Assembly: GCA_964633225.1 (NCBI GenBank)
Contig: CAZWFQ010000011.1
Coordinates: 1 to 64,000 of the forward strand
Direction of reading: 5' to 3'
Source of the DNA: JAKQIM01 sp964633225
Lineage (GTDB): Bacteria > Chloroflexota > Anaerolineae > Anaerolineales > UBA4823
Length of the DNA stretch: 64,000 bases
The notes beneath the pieces are model-generated. The model saw only the letters and a list, made by a program, of their open reading frames with translations, did no database searches and had not been told where the DNA came from. Positions 33,692 to 41,821 of this stretch are shown here, piece by piece. The stretch's first letter is position 1. Each line of letters opens with the position of its first letter. The position numbers and the translations under genes are program-made.

Positions 33692-35746
33692 ATGAATAAC
33701 CAACAACTTGACCCTCGCAAAAAGCTTGATATCGACGAACTCATGCAGGACCTGGAGTCTTACCATCCCAAGCGCAAAGGCTGGGTGTGGCGAAAAAAAC
33801 CGGCCGAAGGCGTGAATATGGGGCCTTTCCATTACCGGGATATGGCTGAGCCTTTGAAGAACAGCATTGGCCTGCCAGCTTCTAAGTATTTCGACTTTAT
33901 CGATCCGCAGCCGAGCTGCGTGGTCACTACTGAGATCGCCTCGGGGCGTTTTGAGGACGATATCCGCCGTATGCGCATGGCTGCCTGGCATGGTGCCGAT
34001 CACTTGATGGTCATCCGCACCACCGGGCAAAGCCACATTGATGGTTTGATGGAAGGCACCCCTGAAGGTACCGGCGGGGTGCCCATCACCCGCAAGCAGA
34101 TCCGTGCCAGCCGCAAAGCCTGTGATTTGATTGAGGAAGAAGTTGGCCGCCCGATCAATTTCCACAGCTACGTTTCTGGCGTGGCAGGTCCCGAAGTGGC
34201 CGTGCTGTTTGCCGAAGAAGGCATCAACGGTGCCCACCAAGATCCGCAGTACAATGTGCTTTACCGCAATGTGAACATGTACCGTTCGTTTGTGGATGCG
34301 GCAGAGGCCAAGCGGGTGATGGCTGGGGCAGATATCTTCCAGATCGATGGCGCTCACAACGCCAATGCCACAGCCAAAGCCGGTTGGTTGGTGATGCCTG
34401 AGTTGATGGTGCAGCATGGCATTAACTGCGCTTTCTCGGTGGCGGTGGGCATGGAGAAGGAACTGATCGGCCTTTCTACCGTCCCGCCAGATGCCCCGCC
34501 TGCCCCCAAGCTGTGGTACGACCTGCCTTATGCGGTAGCGCTGCGCGACTTCTTCTCTGAATACAAGATGCGCGCCCAGCAGAATACGCGCTACATCGAG
34601 GCCGATATCGAAGAGGCCGTGCGCACGCACACCATCGATACGCTGATCTCGATGCTGACCAGCGCCGATATCCAGAGCACCATCACTCCTGACGAGGGGC
34701 GCAATGTGCCCTGGCACTATAACAATATCCGCGGCGTGCAAACCGTCAAGCAGACCTGGGCGGCCCTGGATGGGATCAAAGAGCTGCTGACCATTAACCA
34801 CGATGGCCCGCTGGGCGAGATGGTGCGAGACCTGAAAGAGCGCGCCGTGGCTTTCTTGGAAGAGGTGGTTGAGACCGGCGGTTATTTTGCCGCGGTGGAG
34901 CAGGGCTTTTTCGTTGACTCTGCCAAGTATCCTGAGCGCAACGGCGATGGGATTGCCCGCGATGGCAAGGGCGGCGTGGCTGCTGGCTCGCTTATCCAGC
35001 GCGACCCCGATTACCTGGCGCCGGTGTGCAGCCACTTTGGGCACAACCACCTGCCGGCAGGCACGCACAAAGCCTGCGATCTGATCGATGGCTGCACGCT
35101 ATGCAAGCCCGAGAAGATCGTCTACATTGATGAGCTCGATCCTGAAGATAACGTCTCCAAGCGCCTGGAAAAGACCCTGCCCTATCGCAAGGGCGGTTTG
35201 ATCCGCCCGGAGGCTGAGTGGGCTGGCGATGGCACCGTTCTGCTGCAATTTGCCATTCCCGAATCTGAAGATGTGGCCCGCGAAGCCGGGTTGGAGATGG
35301 CGCGCAAGATGGGATTGCAGGATCCCCAGGTGATCAACCTGAGCTTGCTGCACCCGTCTGAAGGCTGTTTTGTTGAGGTGAAGGGCAAAGTGGCTTTTGA
35401 TATCAAGAAGGCCGATCTGAAGATCCCGCCTAAGGAAGAGATTCTGCCCGAAGACGAGATCCGCGCGGCTATCAAGCAGGTGGGGCTCAAAGTGGTGGCT
35501 GCCACGGTGGGCGAAGATGAGCACAGCGTGGGTCTGCGCGAGATCCTGGATATCAAGCANNNNNNNNNNNNNNNNNNNNNNNNNNNNNNNNNNNNNNNNN
35601 NNNNNNNNNNNNNNNNNNNNNNNNNNNNNNNNNNNNNNNNNNNNNNNNNNNNNNNNNNNCTGGACGCCACTTTTGGCCGCGGCACCAAGGGTATTGACGT
35701 GGTGAATGCGATCGTTAAAACCCTGAAAGGGCGCGGCGTAGTCTAG
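33692..35746 (+). CDS. oraE: D-ornithine 4,5-aminomutase, large subunit, interrupted by an assembly gap
   Basis: About 650 residues can be read. The TIM-barrel part (residues about 50-500) includes DPQPSCVVTTEIASGRFEDD, HLMVIRTTGQSH and FHSYVSGVAGPEVAVLFAEEG, typical of OraE. The C-terminal cobalamin-binding Rossmann domain is lost in a 100-N run and resumes at DATFGRGTKGIDV. The cobalamin-ligating His and the PLP-binding Lys known in the Clostridium sticklandii enzyme (His618 and Lys629) should lie in the missing part. The reading frame happens to be kept across the N run, but the true length there is unknown. The gene itself is very probably intact in the organism. Confidence 0.93.
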   Translation: MNNQQLDPRKKLDIDELMQDLESYHPKRKGWVWRKKPAEGVNMGPFHYRDMAEPLKNSIGLPASKYFDFIDPQPSCVVTTEIASGRFEDDIRRMRMAAWHGADHLMVIRTTGQSHIDGLMEGTPEGTGGVPITRKQIRASRKACDLIEEEVGRPINFHSYVSGVAGPEVAVLFAEEGINGAHQDPQYNVLYRNVNMYRSFVDAAEAKRVMAGADIFQIDGAHNANATAKAGWLVMPELMVQHGINCAFSVAVGMEKELIGLSTVPPDAPPAPKLWYDLPYAVALRDFFSEYKMRAQQNTRYIEADIEEAVRTHTIDTLISMLTSADIQSTITPDEGRNVPWHYNNIRGVQTVKQTWAALDGIKELLTINHDGPLGEMVRDLKERAVAFLEEVVETGGYFAAVEQGFFVDSAKYPERNGDGIARDGKGGVAAGSLIQRDPDYLAPVCSHFGHNHLPAGTHKACDLIDGCTLCKPEKIVYIDELDPEDNVSKRLEKTLPYRKGGLIRPEAEWAGDGTVLLQFAIPESEDVAREAGLEMARKMGLQDPQVINLSLLHPSEGCFVEVKGKVAFDIKKADLKIPPKEEILPEDEIRAAIKQVGLKVVAATVGEDEHSVGLREILDIKXXXXXXXXXXXXXXXXXXXXXXXXXXXXXXXXXXLDATFGRGTKGIDVVNAIVKTLKGRGVV
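35560..35659. other. Assembly gap of 100 N
   Basis: Exactly 100 N, the conventional marker for a gap of unknown length. From the usual length of OraE (about 735 residues) the real missing sequence is nearer 250 bases than 100. This figure is an estimate. Confidence 0.97.
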
Positions 35747-35778
35747 GCCGTCCTGCTAAAGGATACAAGGTGCACACC

Positions 35779-37125
35779 ATGCGCGGCATTGAGATCTTGA
35801 CCATCGAGGTGGGCTCAACCATCACGAAAGTCAATGGATTTAACTTACAGCCGGAAGCAGGCTTTGAGCACGTGGCCCAGGGCTTTGCGCCGACCAGCGT
35901 GGCCCAAGGCGACGTTGGTGTGGGGGTGGAGCAGGCCATTTCAGATCTGGAAGCCCGGTTTGGCAGCTCAATTGGCAAACCAGAGACTTTTGTCAACAGC
36001 TCTGCCGCGGGTGGGCTGCGCATGGTGGTGCACGGTTTAACCTACAGTATGACCGCCCGGGCGGCGCGTGAAGCCGCCCTGGGGGCGGGCGGCATCGTCA
36101 AGATGATCACTGCCGGTCCGTTGAGCGACTTTGACCTGCAAGAGATCCGTTCTATCTATCCCAACATCATTCTGCTGGCTGGCGGCGTGGATTTTGGCGA
36201 AAAACACATCGTCTTGAGCAATGCAGAGAAGATCGCTTCGCTCAGGCTGCCGGTTCCGGTGTTGTACGCCGGGAATGCCGCCATCCGTAAGCAGGTCAAG
36301 CAGATTTTTGAGGATGCTGGCATTGAAACTTTGCTGGCTGCCAACGTCTTCCCAGATGTGGACGTGTTGAACATTGAGCCGCTGCGCCGCCTGATCCACG
36401 AGGTCTTCAGCCGCCACATCATCCATGCCCCTGGCATGTCTCGTTTTGGCGACCTGACCCGCTGGGGCATTTTGCCCACGCCGGGGGCTGTGCTGTGCGG
36501 GGCAGAGCTTTTTGCTGCCGAGCTGGGCGACTGCCTGATCTTTGACGTTGGCGGCGCCACCACCGATATCCACAGTGTCACCGAGGGCAGCCTGGAATGG
36601 TCGCCCCGGCTGACCGAGCCCGAGCCCAAAGCTAAGCGCACTGTGGAGGGGGATCTTGGTGTCTATGTCAACGCCCGCAACATTGTAGAACTGGCAGGCG
36701 AGCCAGAGTGGGAAGCGCGCCTGGTGGACTTGCAAGCCATGCCCCGCACCGAGCAGCAGAAGGAAGTTACCCGTTGGCTGTGCACCAAAGCCGTAGAGAC
36801 CGGCATCCGGCGCCATGCGGGCGTGGTCACTGACCTGTATACGCCCACCGGCAAAAAACTGATCGTGAAAGGTAAGGACCTGAGCGCGGTGAAGTGGGTG
36901 GTGGGCACTGGCGGCGCGCTGACGCGCGTGGAAGGCGGCGAGGCCATCCTGCGCAGGGTGTGCACTGGCCCCGGAAAGTATCTACTTCCTGCTCCGGATG
37001 CAACCATTTTGATGGATCGAGACTATCGTTTTTCAGCCCTCGGCACGCTGGCCCAGGCTTATCCAGATGCTGTCAGGGCAACTTTCAGACATTGGGTGGA
37101 ACAAGAACTCTCTGCCCAAAACTAA
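35779..37125 (+). CDS. GlmL/MutL-type ATPase, probable OraSE reactivating factor
   Basis: The product has 448 residues from the ATG; a GTG three codons earlier (35770), preceded by AAAGGA, is an equally possible start. The N-terminus ILTIEVGSTITKVNGF and the internal LIFDVGGATTDIHSV are the two phosphate loops of the actin/Hsp70-type ATPase fold in the GlmL/MutL family. Members next to glutamate mutase or ornithine aminomutase are thought to exchange damaged cobalamin for fresh cofactor at the expense of ATP. It lies directly behind oraE and before the racemase, so OraSE is the likely client. Confidence 0.9.
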   Translation: MRGIEILTIEVGSTITKVNGFNLQPEAGFEHVAQGFAPTSVAQGDVGVGVEQAISDLEARFGSSIGKPETFVNSSAAGGLRMVVHGLTYSMTARAAREAALGAGGIVKMITAGPLSDFDLQEIRSIYPNIILLAGGVDFGEKHIVLSNAEKIASLRLPVPVLYAGNAAIRKQVKQIFEDAGIETLLAANVFPDVDVLNIEPLRRLIHEVFSRHIIHAPGMSRFGDLTRWGILPTPGAVLCGAELFAAELGDCLIFDVGGATTDIHSVTEGSLEWSPRLTEPEPKAKRTVEGDLGVYVNARNIVELAGEPEWEARLVDLQAMPRTEQQKEVTRWLCTKAVETGIRRHAGVVTDLYTPTGKKLIVKGKDLSAVKWVVGTGGALTRVEGGEAILRRVCTGPGKYLLPAPDATILMDRDYRFSALGTLAQAYPDAVRATFRHWVEQELSAQN

Positions 37126-37149
37126 ATTCAGACTACTTTTGAGGGTGCT

Positions 37150-38229
37150 ATGTATATTCGTACTCCCCGATTAGAAATATTTCCCCAACGGATTGAGGCC
37201 AATGCCCGGTCTGTGGTCGACCTGTGCCACAAACACGGCGCACAGGTGGCTTGTGTCACCAAGGTGATGAGCGCCCATCCATCCGTGGTGCATGCCCTGG
37301 AGGCAGGCGGCGCCGATATGATCGCCGATTCACGCATTCTCAACTTGCAATCAATCTCGAACATTGGCATGAGCCTGCCCCTGATGCTGCTGCGCATCCC
37401 TGCTCCTAGCGCGGCATACGATATCGTGCGTTGTTCAGATTACTCTCTCAATTCTTCCGTCGAAACGCTGGAGCTGCTTTCTGAGGCCGCCGAATTCGCC
37501 GGTGTGATCCACCGCGCCATCATCATGGTGGATGTGGGTGACTTGCGTGAGGGCGTGTGGCCTGATAAGGTTGTGGACGTGGTGCGCGGCGCCTCAAAGC
37601 TGCCGCATTTGGAGATTGTGGGCCTGGGCAGCAACCTGGCCTGTTACGGCGGTGTGATCCCCACCACCGAGAATATGCAGATGCTGGTTGATATCCGCGA
37701 TACCTGCCGCAAGGCCACCGGCCTGCCCCTGGATATCCTCTCGGGCGGCAATAGTGCCAACCTGCCGCTGCTTGCTGCGGGTGGCATGCCCAAAGAGATC
37801 AATCACTTCCGCATTGGCGAAGCCATTACCCTGGGGCGCAACGTGTTGGACCGCAGCCCTTGGCCTGGCACCCGCCAGGATACTTTCCGTATTGTGGCTG
37901 AGATTGTAGAAATTGAGTGTAAGCCCTCTGTCCCCATTGGTAACCGCGGCCAGGACGCGTTTGGCGGTTATACTGACTTTGTGGACCGCGGTATTCGCAA
38001 GCGCGCCATCTGCAACATTGGGCGCCAGGATGTGGTGGTGGATGGTATCACCCCTGAAGACCCCGGTATCATTGTTTTGGGTGGCAGCAGTGACCACCTG
38101 GTGCTGGATGTTGAAGAGGCCCATACGGGGGTGGAATTGGGCAGCCAGGTGGTCTTTTACCCCAGCTACGGGGCCCTGTTGGCCGCTACCACCTCGCCGT
38201 ACATGCAAAAAGTTGTTGTTAAAGGATAG
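37150..38229 (+). CDS. orr: Ornithine racemase (PLP-dependent, alanine-racemase fold)
   Basis: The product has 359 residues. The N-terminal PLP barrel has ACVTKVMSAHPSVV, where the Lys (about residue 38) forms the Schiff base, and GLGSNLACYGGVIPT, a signature shared by ornithine racemases and the YhfX-like branch of fold-type III enzymes. It interconverts L- and D-ornithine, supplying the D-isomer needed by OraSE. Position in the operon (after the reactivase, before alr) supports this. The start has a short spacing from the preceding stop (24 bases). Confidence 0.9.
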   Translation: MYIRTPRLEIFPQRIEANARSVVDLCHKHGAQVACVTKVMSAHPSVVHALEAGGADMIADSRILNLQSISNIGMSLPLMLLRIPAPSAAYDIVRCSDYSLNSSVETLELLSEAAEFAGVIHRAIIMVDVGDLREGVWPDKVVDVVRGASKLPHLEIVGLGSNLACYGGVIPTTENMQMLVDIRDTCRKATGLPLDILSGGNSANLPLLAAGGMPKEINHFRIGEAITLGRNVLDRSPWPGTRQDTFRIVAEIVEIECKPSVPIGNRGQDAFGGYTDFVDRGIRKRAICNIGRQDVVVDGITPEDPGIIVLGGSSDHLVLDVEEAHTGVELGSQVVFYPSYGALLAATTSPYMQKVVVKG

Positions 38230-38232
38230 TTT

Positions 38233-39354
38233 ATGCTTTACCAGACCCATGCTCGCATCCACCTGGACCATATCCGTTTCAACCTGGACGGTATTCGCCG
38301 CGCCGTTGGCCCACAGCGCAAGATCCTGATTGCAGTGAAAGCCAACGCCTACGGTCATGGCGCAGTAGAAGTTTCGCGCCTGGCTGAACGGATTGGGGTG
38401 GATTGGTTGGGGGTGGCTACTGTGCCTGAAGGCATCCAGTTGCGAGAAGCCAGCATTGGGCTGCCTATCTTGAAGTTCTCGCCGGCCTTCGAAGAGGAAA
38501 TGGACGCCGCCCTGCGCAACGGCATTACGCTGGCGGTTTGCGAGGGCGCCAACGTAGACGCGCTGGAGCAGGCTGCCCGGTCAGCCGGTTTGCAAGGGCG
38601 GGTGCATCTCAAGGTGGATACGGGCATGGGGCGGATTGGCGTACCAGTTGATGAGGCCCCGACCCTGGCGGCGCACATTGAACAGCGCTGCCCCAGCCTG
38701 CGCCTGGAAGGCATCTTCACCCATCTGCCGGTCAGCGATGCTGCCGACCCCGCCTACACCCGCCAGCAGATCGAGCGCTTCAAGGGCATGGTGGAAGTTA
38801 TCCAATCGGCCATCGGGCGCAAGGTGGACCTGGTGCACTGCGCCAACTCAGGGGCGGTGTTGGGCCACGAGCTGGGCTGGCTGGATATGGTGCGCCCGGG
38901 CATTATGATCTACGGCTTTTATCCTGACCCCGGCACACCGCGCAGCATCCCGCTCAAGCCGGGGCTCAGCTTCTTCACCCGCATTTCATTTCTCAAGAAG
39001 GTCACGGCGGGCACCAGCATTGGTTATGGGCGCACCTGGTTTGCCCCCGAGGATACCTGGATCGCCACCATCCCCGCCGGTTATGCCGATGGCTTCAACC
39101 GCCTGTTCTCCAACTGTGGGCGGGCCCTGGTCAACGGGCGTTCTTACCCGGTAGTGGGGCGGGTGTGCATGGATCAGAGCATGCTCAACCTGGGGCCAGA
39201 GACAGATGCCCAGGTGGGCGACGAGGTGGTACTGATCGGCAGGAGCGGCGGTGAGGAAATCACCTGTGATGAATGGGCCGAGAAGCTGCACACCATTACT
39301 TACGAGGTCACGTGCCAGATCAATGGGCGCGTGGCACGCGTATACGACCATTAA
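38233..39354 (+). CDS. alr: Alanine racemase
   Basis: The product has 373 residues. The PLP Lys lies in AVKANAYGHG (about residue 36) and the opposite catalytic Tyr in GTSIGYGRTW (about 262); VCMDQSMLNL near 315 is the substrate-binding strand. It begins three bases after orr. The thiolase OrtAB is expected to release D-alanine, so this racemase probably converts it to L-alanine for deamination, in addition to supplying D-alanine to peptidoglycan. The last 280 bases have a diverged copy at 40865-41156. Confidence 0.93.
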   Translation: MLYQTHARIHLDHIRFNLDGIRRAVGPQRKILIAVKANAYGHGAVEVSRLAERIGVDWLGVATVPEGIQLREASIGLPILKFSPAFEEEMDAALRNGITLAVCEGANVDALEQAARSAGLQGRVHLKVDTGMGRIGVPVDEAPTLAAHIEQRCPSLRLEGIFTHLPVSDAADPAYTRQQIERFKGMVEVIQSAIGRKVDLVHCANSGAVLGHELGWLDMVRPGIMIYGFYPDPGTPRSIPLKPGLSFFTRISFLKKVTAGTSIGYGRTWFAPEDTWIATIPAGYADGFNRLFSNCGRALVNGRSYPVVGRVCMDQSMLNLGPETDAQVGDEVVLIGRSGGEEITCDEWAEKLHTITYEVTCQINGRVARVYDH

Positions 39355-39379
39355 TCGTCACAAATGTAGCCAAGATGCC

Positions 39380-39440
39380 TTGACATACCTAGTAGTTCTA
39401 GGTAAAATTGTCTTATACCTAGCAGCCCTAGGTATAAGAC
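39380..39440 (+). promoter_or_regulatory. padR promoter with two operators
   Basis: TTGACA (39380-39385) and TAAAAT (39403-39408) are 17 bases apart. The palindrome TACCTAG-n5-CTAGGTA (39386-39404) fills the spacer, and a longer one with perfect 13-base arms around 5 bases (39410-39440) covers the start site. Centre-to-centre distance is 30 bp, the same as for the LacI operators in this window. This indicates autoregulation by PadR. Confidence 0.88.
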
Positions 39441-39453
39441 AAAGGAGGTGTTT

Positions 39454-39786
39454 ATGCTAAATAAAGACCTGGTCGCCGCATCTTCTACCCCAATCATCCT
39501 TTCTGTTTTGTCAAAAGAAGAGAGTTACGGTTACGAAATTATTCAACGTATCCGTGAATTGTCTGACAATCAGTTGCTCTGGTCAGAAGGAATGCTCTAT
39601 CCTTTGCTCCATCGTTTGGAAAAAGAAGGTTTGATCACCTCGGAATGGAAAACGACGGAAGCGGGGCGGAAGCGCAAATATTATTGGATTAATAGCCAGG
39701 GTAAGGCCGCCTTGCAACAAGAAAAACTTCAATGGAAAATCGTTCAAAATACGCTAGCCAAGTTATGGGAGGTTTCCTATGTTTAA
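39454..39786 (+). CDS. PadR-family transcriptional regulator
   Basis: The product has 110 residues from MLNKDLV; AAAGGAGG five bases upstream decides for the ATG over an earlier GTG. The winged-helix core shows ILSVLSKEESYGYEIIQRI, EGMLYPLLHRLEKEGLI and GRKRKYYWIN, standard for PadR subfamily 2. It overlaps the next gene by 8 bases, forming the widespread pair PadR plus HAAS-type membrane protein. AT-richer codon use than the flanking ornithine genes suggests later acquisition. Confidence 0.93.
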   Translation: MLNKDLVAASSTPIILSVLSKEESYGYEIIQRIRELSDNQLLWSEGMLYPLLHRLEKEGLITSEWKTTEAGRKRKYYWINSQGKAALQQEKLQWKIVQNTLAKLWEVSYV

Positions 39787-40501
39787 CATTGAACAGCAGA
39801 TTTCGGGGTGGCGGAATCAATTAGCCAATAACGAAGGTCTTCTACCAGAGAATATTAACGAACTTGAAGACCACTTACGAGAATCTATCGCGCTTCTAGT
39901 TGAGCAAACGTTATCTGATGAAGAAGCATTCCTGGTTTCCATCAGGCGCATCGGTACAAACGCTGAGTTGAGCCAGGAATTTCGAAAGGTAAATGGCGAT
40001 TTAATATGGCTTCAGCGATCAAAATGGATGATCTACGGCTTCTTGTTTTTCCAGATTGTTTTTGGTTTTTGGTCCCTGTTTGCTGAAACACTCGGCAGAT
40101 ATACCATGCTTTTTTCAAGCTCCGCCTTGGTAGGGATTATTCTGAATGGTATGGTGTTTGCCTTGTTGCCGCTTGGAATATGGTTTGGAACACAAAATGT
40201 TGGCCAGGAACATGTCAATTGGCAGGGCCGGTTCGCGACATTTTTCAGAGCAATAACCAGACGGCAAAAAACTTTCTTGGGGCTTGTCATTGCCGCATTG
40301 ATGATACAACCTTGTGTTCAAATCGCCATGCAAATCGTTACCGCAAGAGTAATCCCTATCAACAAAATAGGCGAGTACCAGGCTGGCCTGGCCGTTTATT
40401 CCGTGGCTGCTGCGTTCATTCTCCCGATTTTTTGGTTATGTATGCTGGTTTGGCTAAACCGGCAAAAGCGAATCTTACTGGTAGGAAATTTACCGGTCTA
40501 A
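39779..40501 (+). CDS. HAAS/permease-prefix-domain membrane protein
   Basis: The product has 240 residues. Residues about 8-70 form the helical HAAS-like (permease prefix) domain: ISGWRNQLANNEGLLPENINEL and then SDEEAFLVSIRRIG. Four to five hydrophobic helices follow (about 80-235). Such proteins are usually encoded directly after a PadR regulator and are thought to be membrane-localised partners or targets of it. It overlaps the PadR gene. AT-rich base use is shared with PadR. Its 3' end overlaps a convergent truncated gene by 12 bases. Confidence 0.85.
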   Translation: MFNIEQQISGWRNQLANNEGLLPENINELEDHLRESIALLVEQTLSDEEAFLVSIRRIGTNAELSQEFRKVNGDLIWLQRSKWMIYGFLFFQIVFGFWSLFAETLGRYTMLFSSSALVGIILNGMVFALLPLGIWFGTQNVGQEHVNWQGRFATFFRAITRRQKTFLGLVIAALMIQPCVQIAMQIVTARVIPINKIGEYQAGLAVYSVAAAFILPIFWLCMLVWLNRQKRILLVGNLPV

Positions 40502-40861
40502 AGATAGATTTTTCAAATTCACCCATACGCTCAGGCGTGTGTCGGGGTGATAAACGCCGTCCATACCTAAAACCGCGGCATTGTAAGCCTCGATCTCGGC
40601 CTGCTCGCTTTCCGTGTCCAGGCGGATTTGGAAATCTGCGCTTCCGTCGCCGTCATAGTCTATATCTTCTTCTATCACCGCCGGCAAAAGGCCGCGATGG
40701 GTCCAATCGACTTGAAAGAAGCCTTCGCGGCGCTCGCCGATCAGGGCATCGGAAACCGTCTCGCGGATCAGGGTTTTGTAACCATTGTGCTGCACGGTAT
40801 CCACCACTTCACCGCCGTCTTTCCAGGGTGAGATGCGCAAGCCGGTAGCTGAAACCAGCCC
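40490..40861 (-). pseudogene. N-terminally truncated gene for a small secreted or membrane-anchored protein
   Basis: The readable part, about 120 residues, runs GLVSATGLRISPWKDGG, DTVQHNGYKTLIRETVSDALIG, DIDYDGDGSADFQIRLDT and ends VWVNLKNLSLDR. The beginning looks like the end of an N-terminal membrane helix. Upstream the frame runs into the alr duplicate and a stop codon at 40871-40873, so the true start is missing. A TTG at 40838-40840 could open a shorter frame, but no ribosome site is seen. I recognise the pattern as a conserved hypothetical anchored protein, with no known function. Confidence 0.65.
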
Positions 40862-40864
40862 CTG

Positions 40865-41156
40865 TGCCGGTTATGCCGATGGCTTCAACCGCCTGTTCTC
40901 AAACTGCGGGCGAGCCCTGGTCAACGGGCGTTCTTACCCGGTGGTGGGGCGGGTGTGCATGGATCAGAGTATGCTCAACCTGGGGCTTGAGACAGACGTA
41001 AAGGTGGGCGATACGGTGGTGCTGATTGGCAAGAGCGGCGATGAGGAAATCACCTGCGATGAGTGGGCCGAGAAGCTGCACACCATTACTTACGAGGTCA
41101 CGTGCCAGATCAATGGGCGCGTGGCACGCGTATACGATCCTTATACCGGCAGCTGA
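40865..41156 (+). pseudogene. Duplicated 3' fragment of alanine racemase
   Basis: These bases match alr 39074-39350 at roughly 93 percent (about 20 differences counted by eye over about 280 bases). Around half of the changes are synonymous and the frame is intact up to a distinct C-terminus YDPYTGS. The fragment lacks the PLP Lys half and any start. It begins exactly where the truncated minus-strand gene ends, marking one recombination joint. The mostly conservative differences suggest it came from a once-functional second racemase copy. Confidence 0.85.
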
Positions 41157-41770
41157 TCGTTCGGCACCCCGTTTTTCCCATTGGCAAACAACTCTGCCAG
41201 CTTGCTTTGCAGTATCCGCTGAGCAGGGTGCGGGGTAGCGCCCACGCTTTCTAAGAAGGGCACCAGCCATTCCATCATCTGGTGGGCAGCCTGGCCCAAC
41301 TGGCCGGAGTAGACGACTGGCTCCAGGCGGCGGCGTGTAGCCTCCCAATCACGGCCCGGCTCGAGCATATCGGCAAAACGCAGGCACCAGCAGAAGACGG
41401 GTGATCGCACCGGACCTTGGCCCAGGTAACAATGCCGGAAGATGGCCTCCAGCGCCAGGGGGTCTTCAATGCCCATCTCGTGCTGGGCCACGTAAGCGCT
41501 GCAGGGGCCGTGCAGGTACAGCGGATCCCGGTCGCAGGGGGTCGTCAGTGGGAAGTTGACCGCTTGGGCGATCTCGAGCATACGCTCGAGGGTCAATTCT
41601 TTGCCGGCGTCGTGCGCCAGCCCCGCTAGATGGGCGGCGGCGGGGTCCAGCCCGTAGATGGGGGCCAGGGCATCCATCACGTCCATCACCCTCAGGGAAT
41701 GCTGAAGGCGGGCAGGGGTCAGGTGTTGGGACAGGTAAGCCAGATAGGGGGCATCATTCATAGATGGCAT
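41141..41770 (-). CDS. HD-domain hydrolase, YqeK-like
   Basis: The product has 209 residues. HD motif residues are spread as in YqeK phosphohydrolases: LQHSLRVMDVM (His), AHLAGLAHDAGKELT (HD pair) and DRDPLYLHGPCSAYVAQ plus AIFRHCYLG. YqeK enzymes cleave diadenosine tetraphosphate symmetrically. The protein is a little longer than classical YqeK at the C-terminus, whose last codons overlap the alr fragment on the other strand by 16 bases. No nadD neighbour is present, so the specificity is less sure than the fold. Confidence 0.8.
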   Translation of the reverse strand: MPSMNDAPYLAYLSQHLTPARLQHSLRVMDVMDALAPIYGLDPAAAHLAGLAHDAGKELTLERMLEIAQAVNFPLTTPCDRDPLYLHGPCSAYVAQHEMGIEDPLALEAIFRHCYLGQGPVRSPVFCWCLRFADMLEPGRDWEATRRRLEPVVYSGQLGQAAHQMMEWLVPFLESVGATPHPAQRILQSKLAELFANGKNGVPNDQLPV

Positions 41771-41821
41771 TATACTCGCGATGTTGGGGATGATAAAATA
41801 GGCATGCAGATTGGAGATCCC

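Noticed and set aside
33386..35068. A 560-codon open frame on the minus strand across oraS and oraE
   Set aside because: It is antisense to two confidently identified enzyme genes and is rich in His, Arg and Gln without any domain; judged a shadow of codon bias.
40785..41156. A 123-codon hybrid frame reading from the truncated gene region into the alr fragment
   Set aside because: Its first 28 codons are antisense to the broken minus-strand gene and the rest is only the alr C-terminus without the PLP Lys; it has no ribosome site and is treated as a pseudogene fragment.
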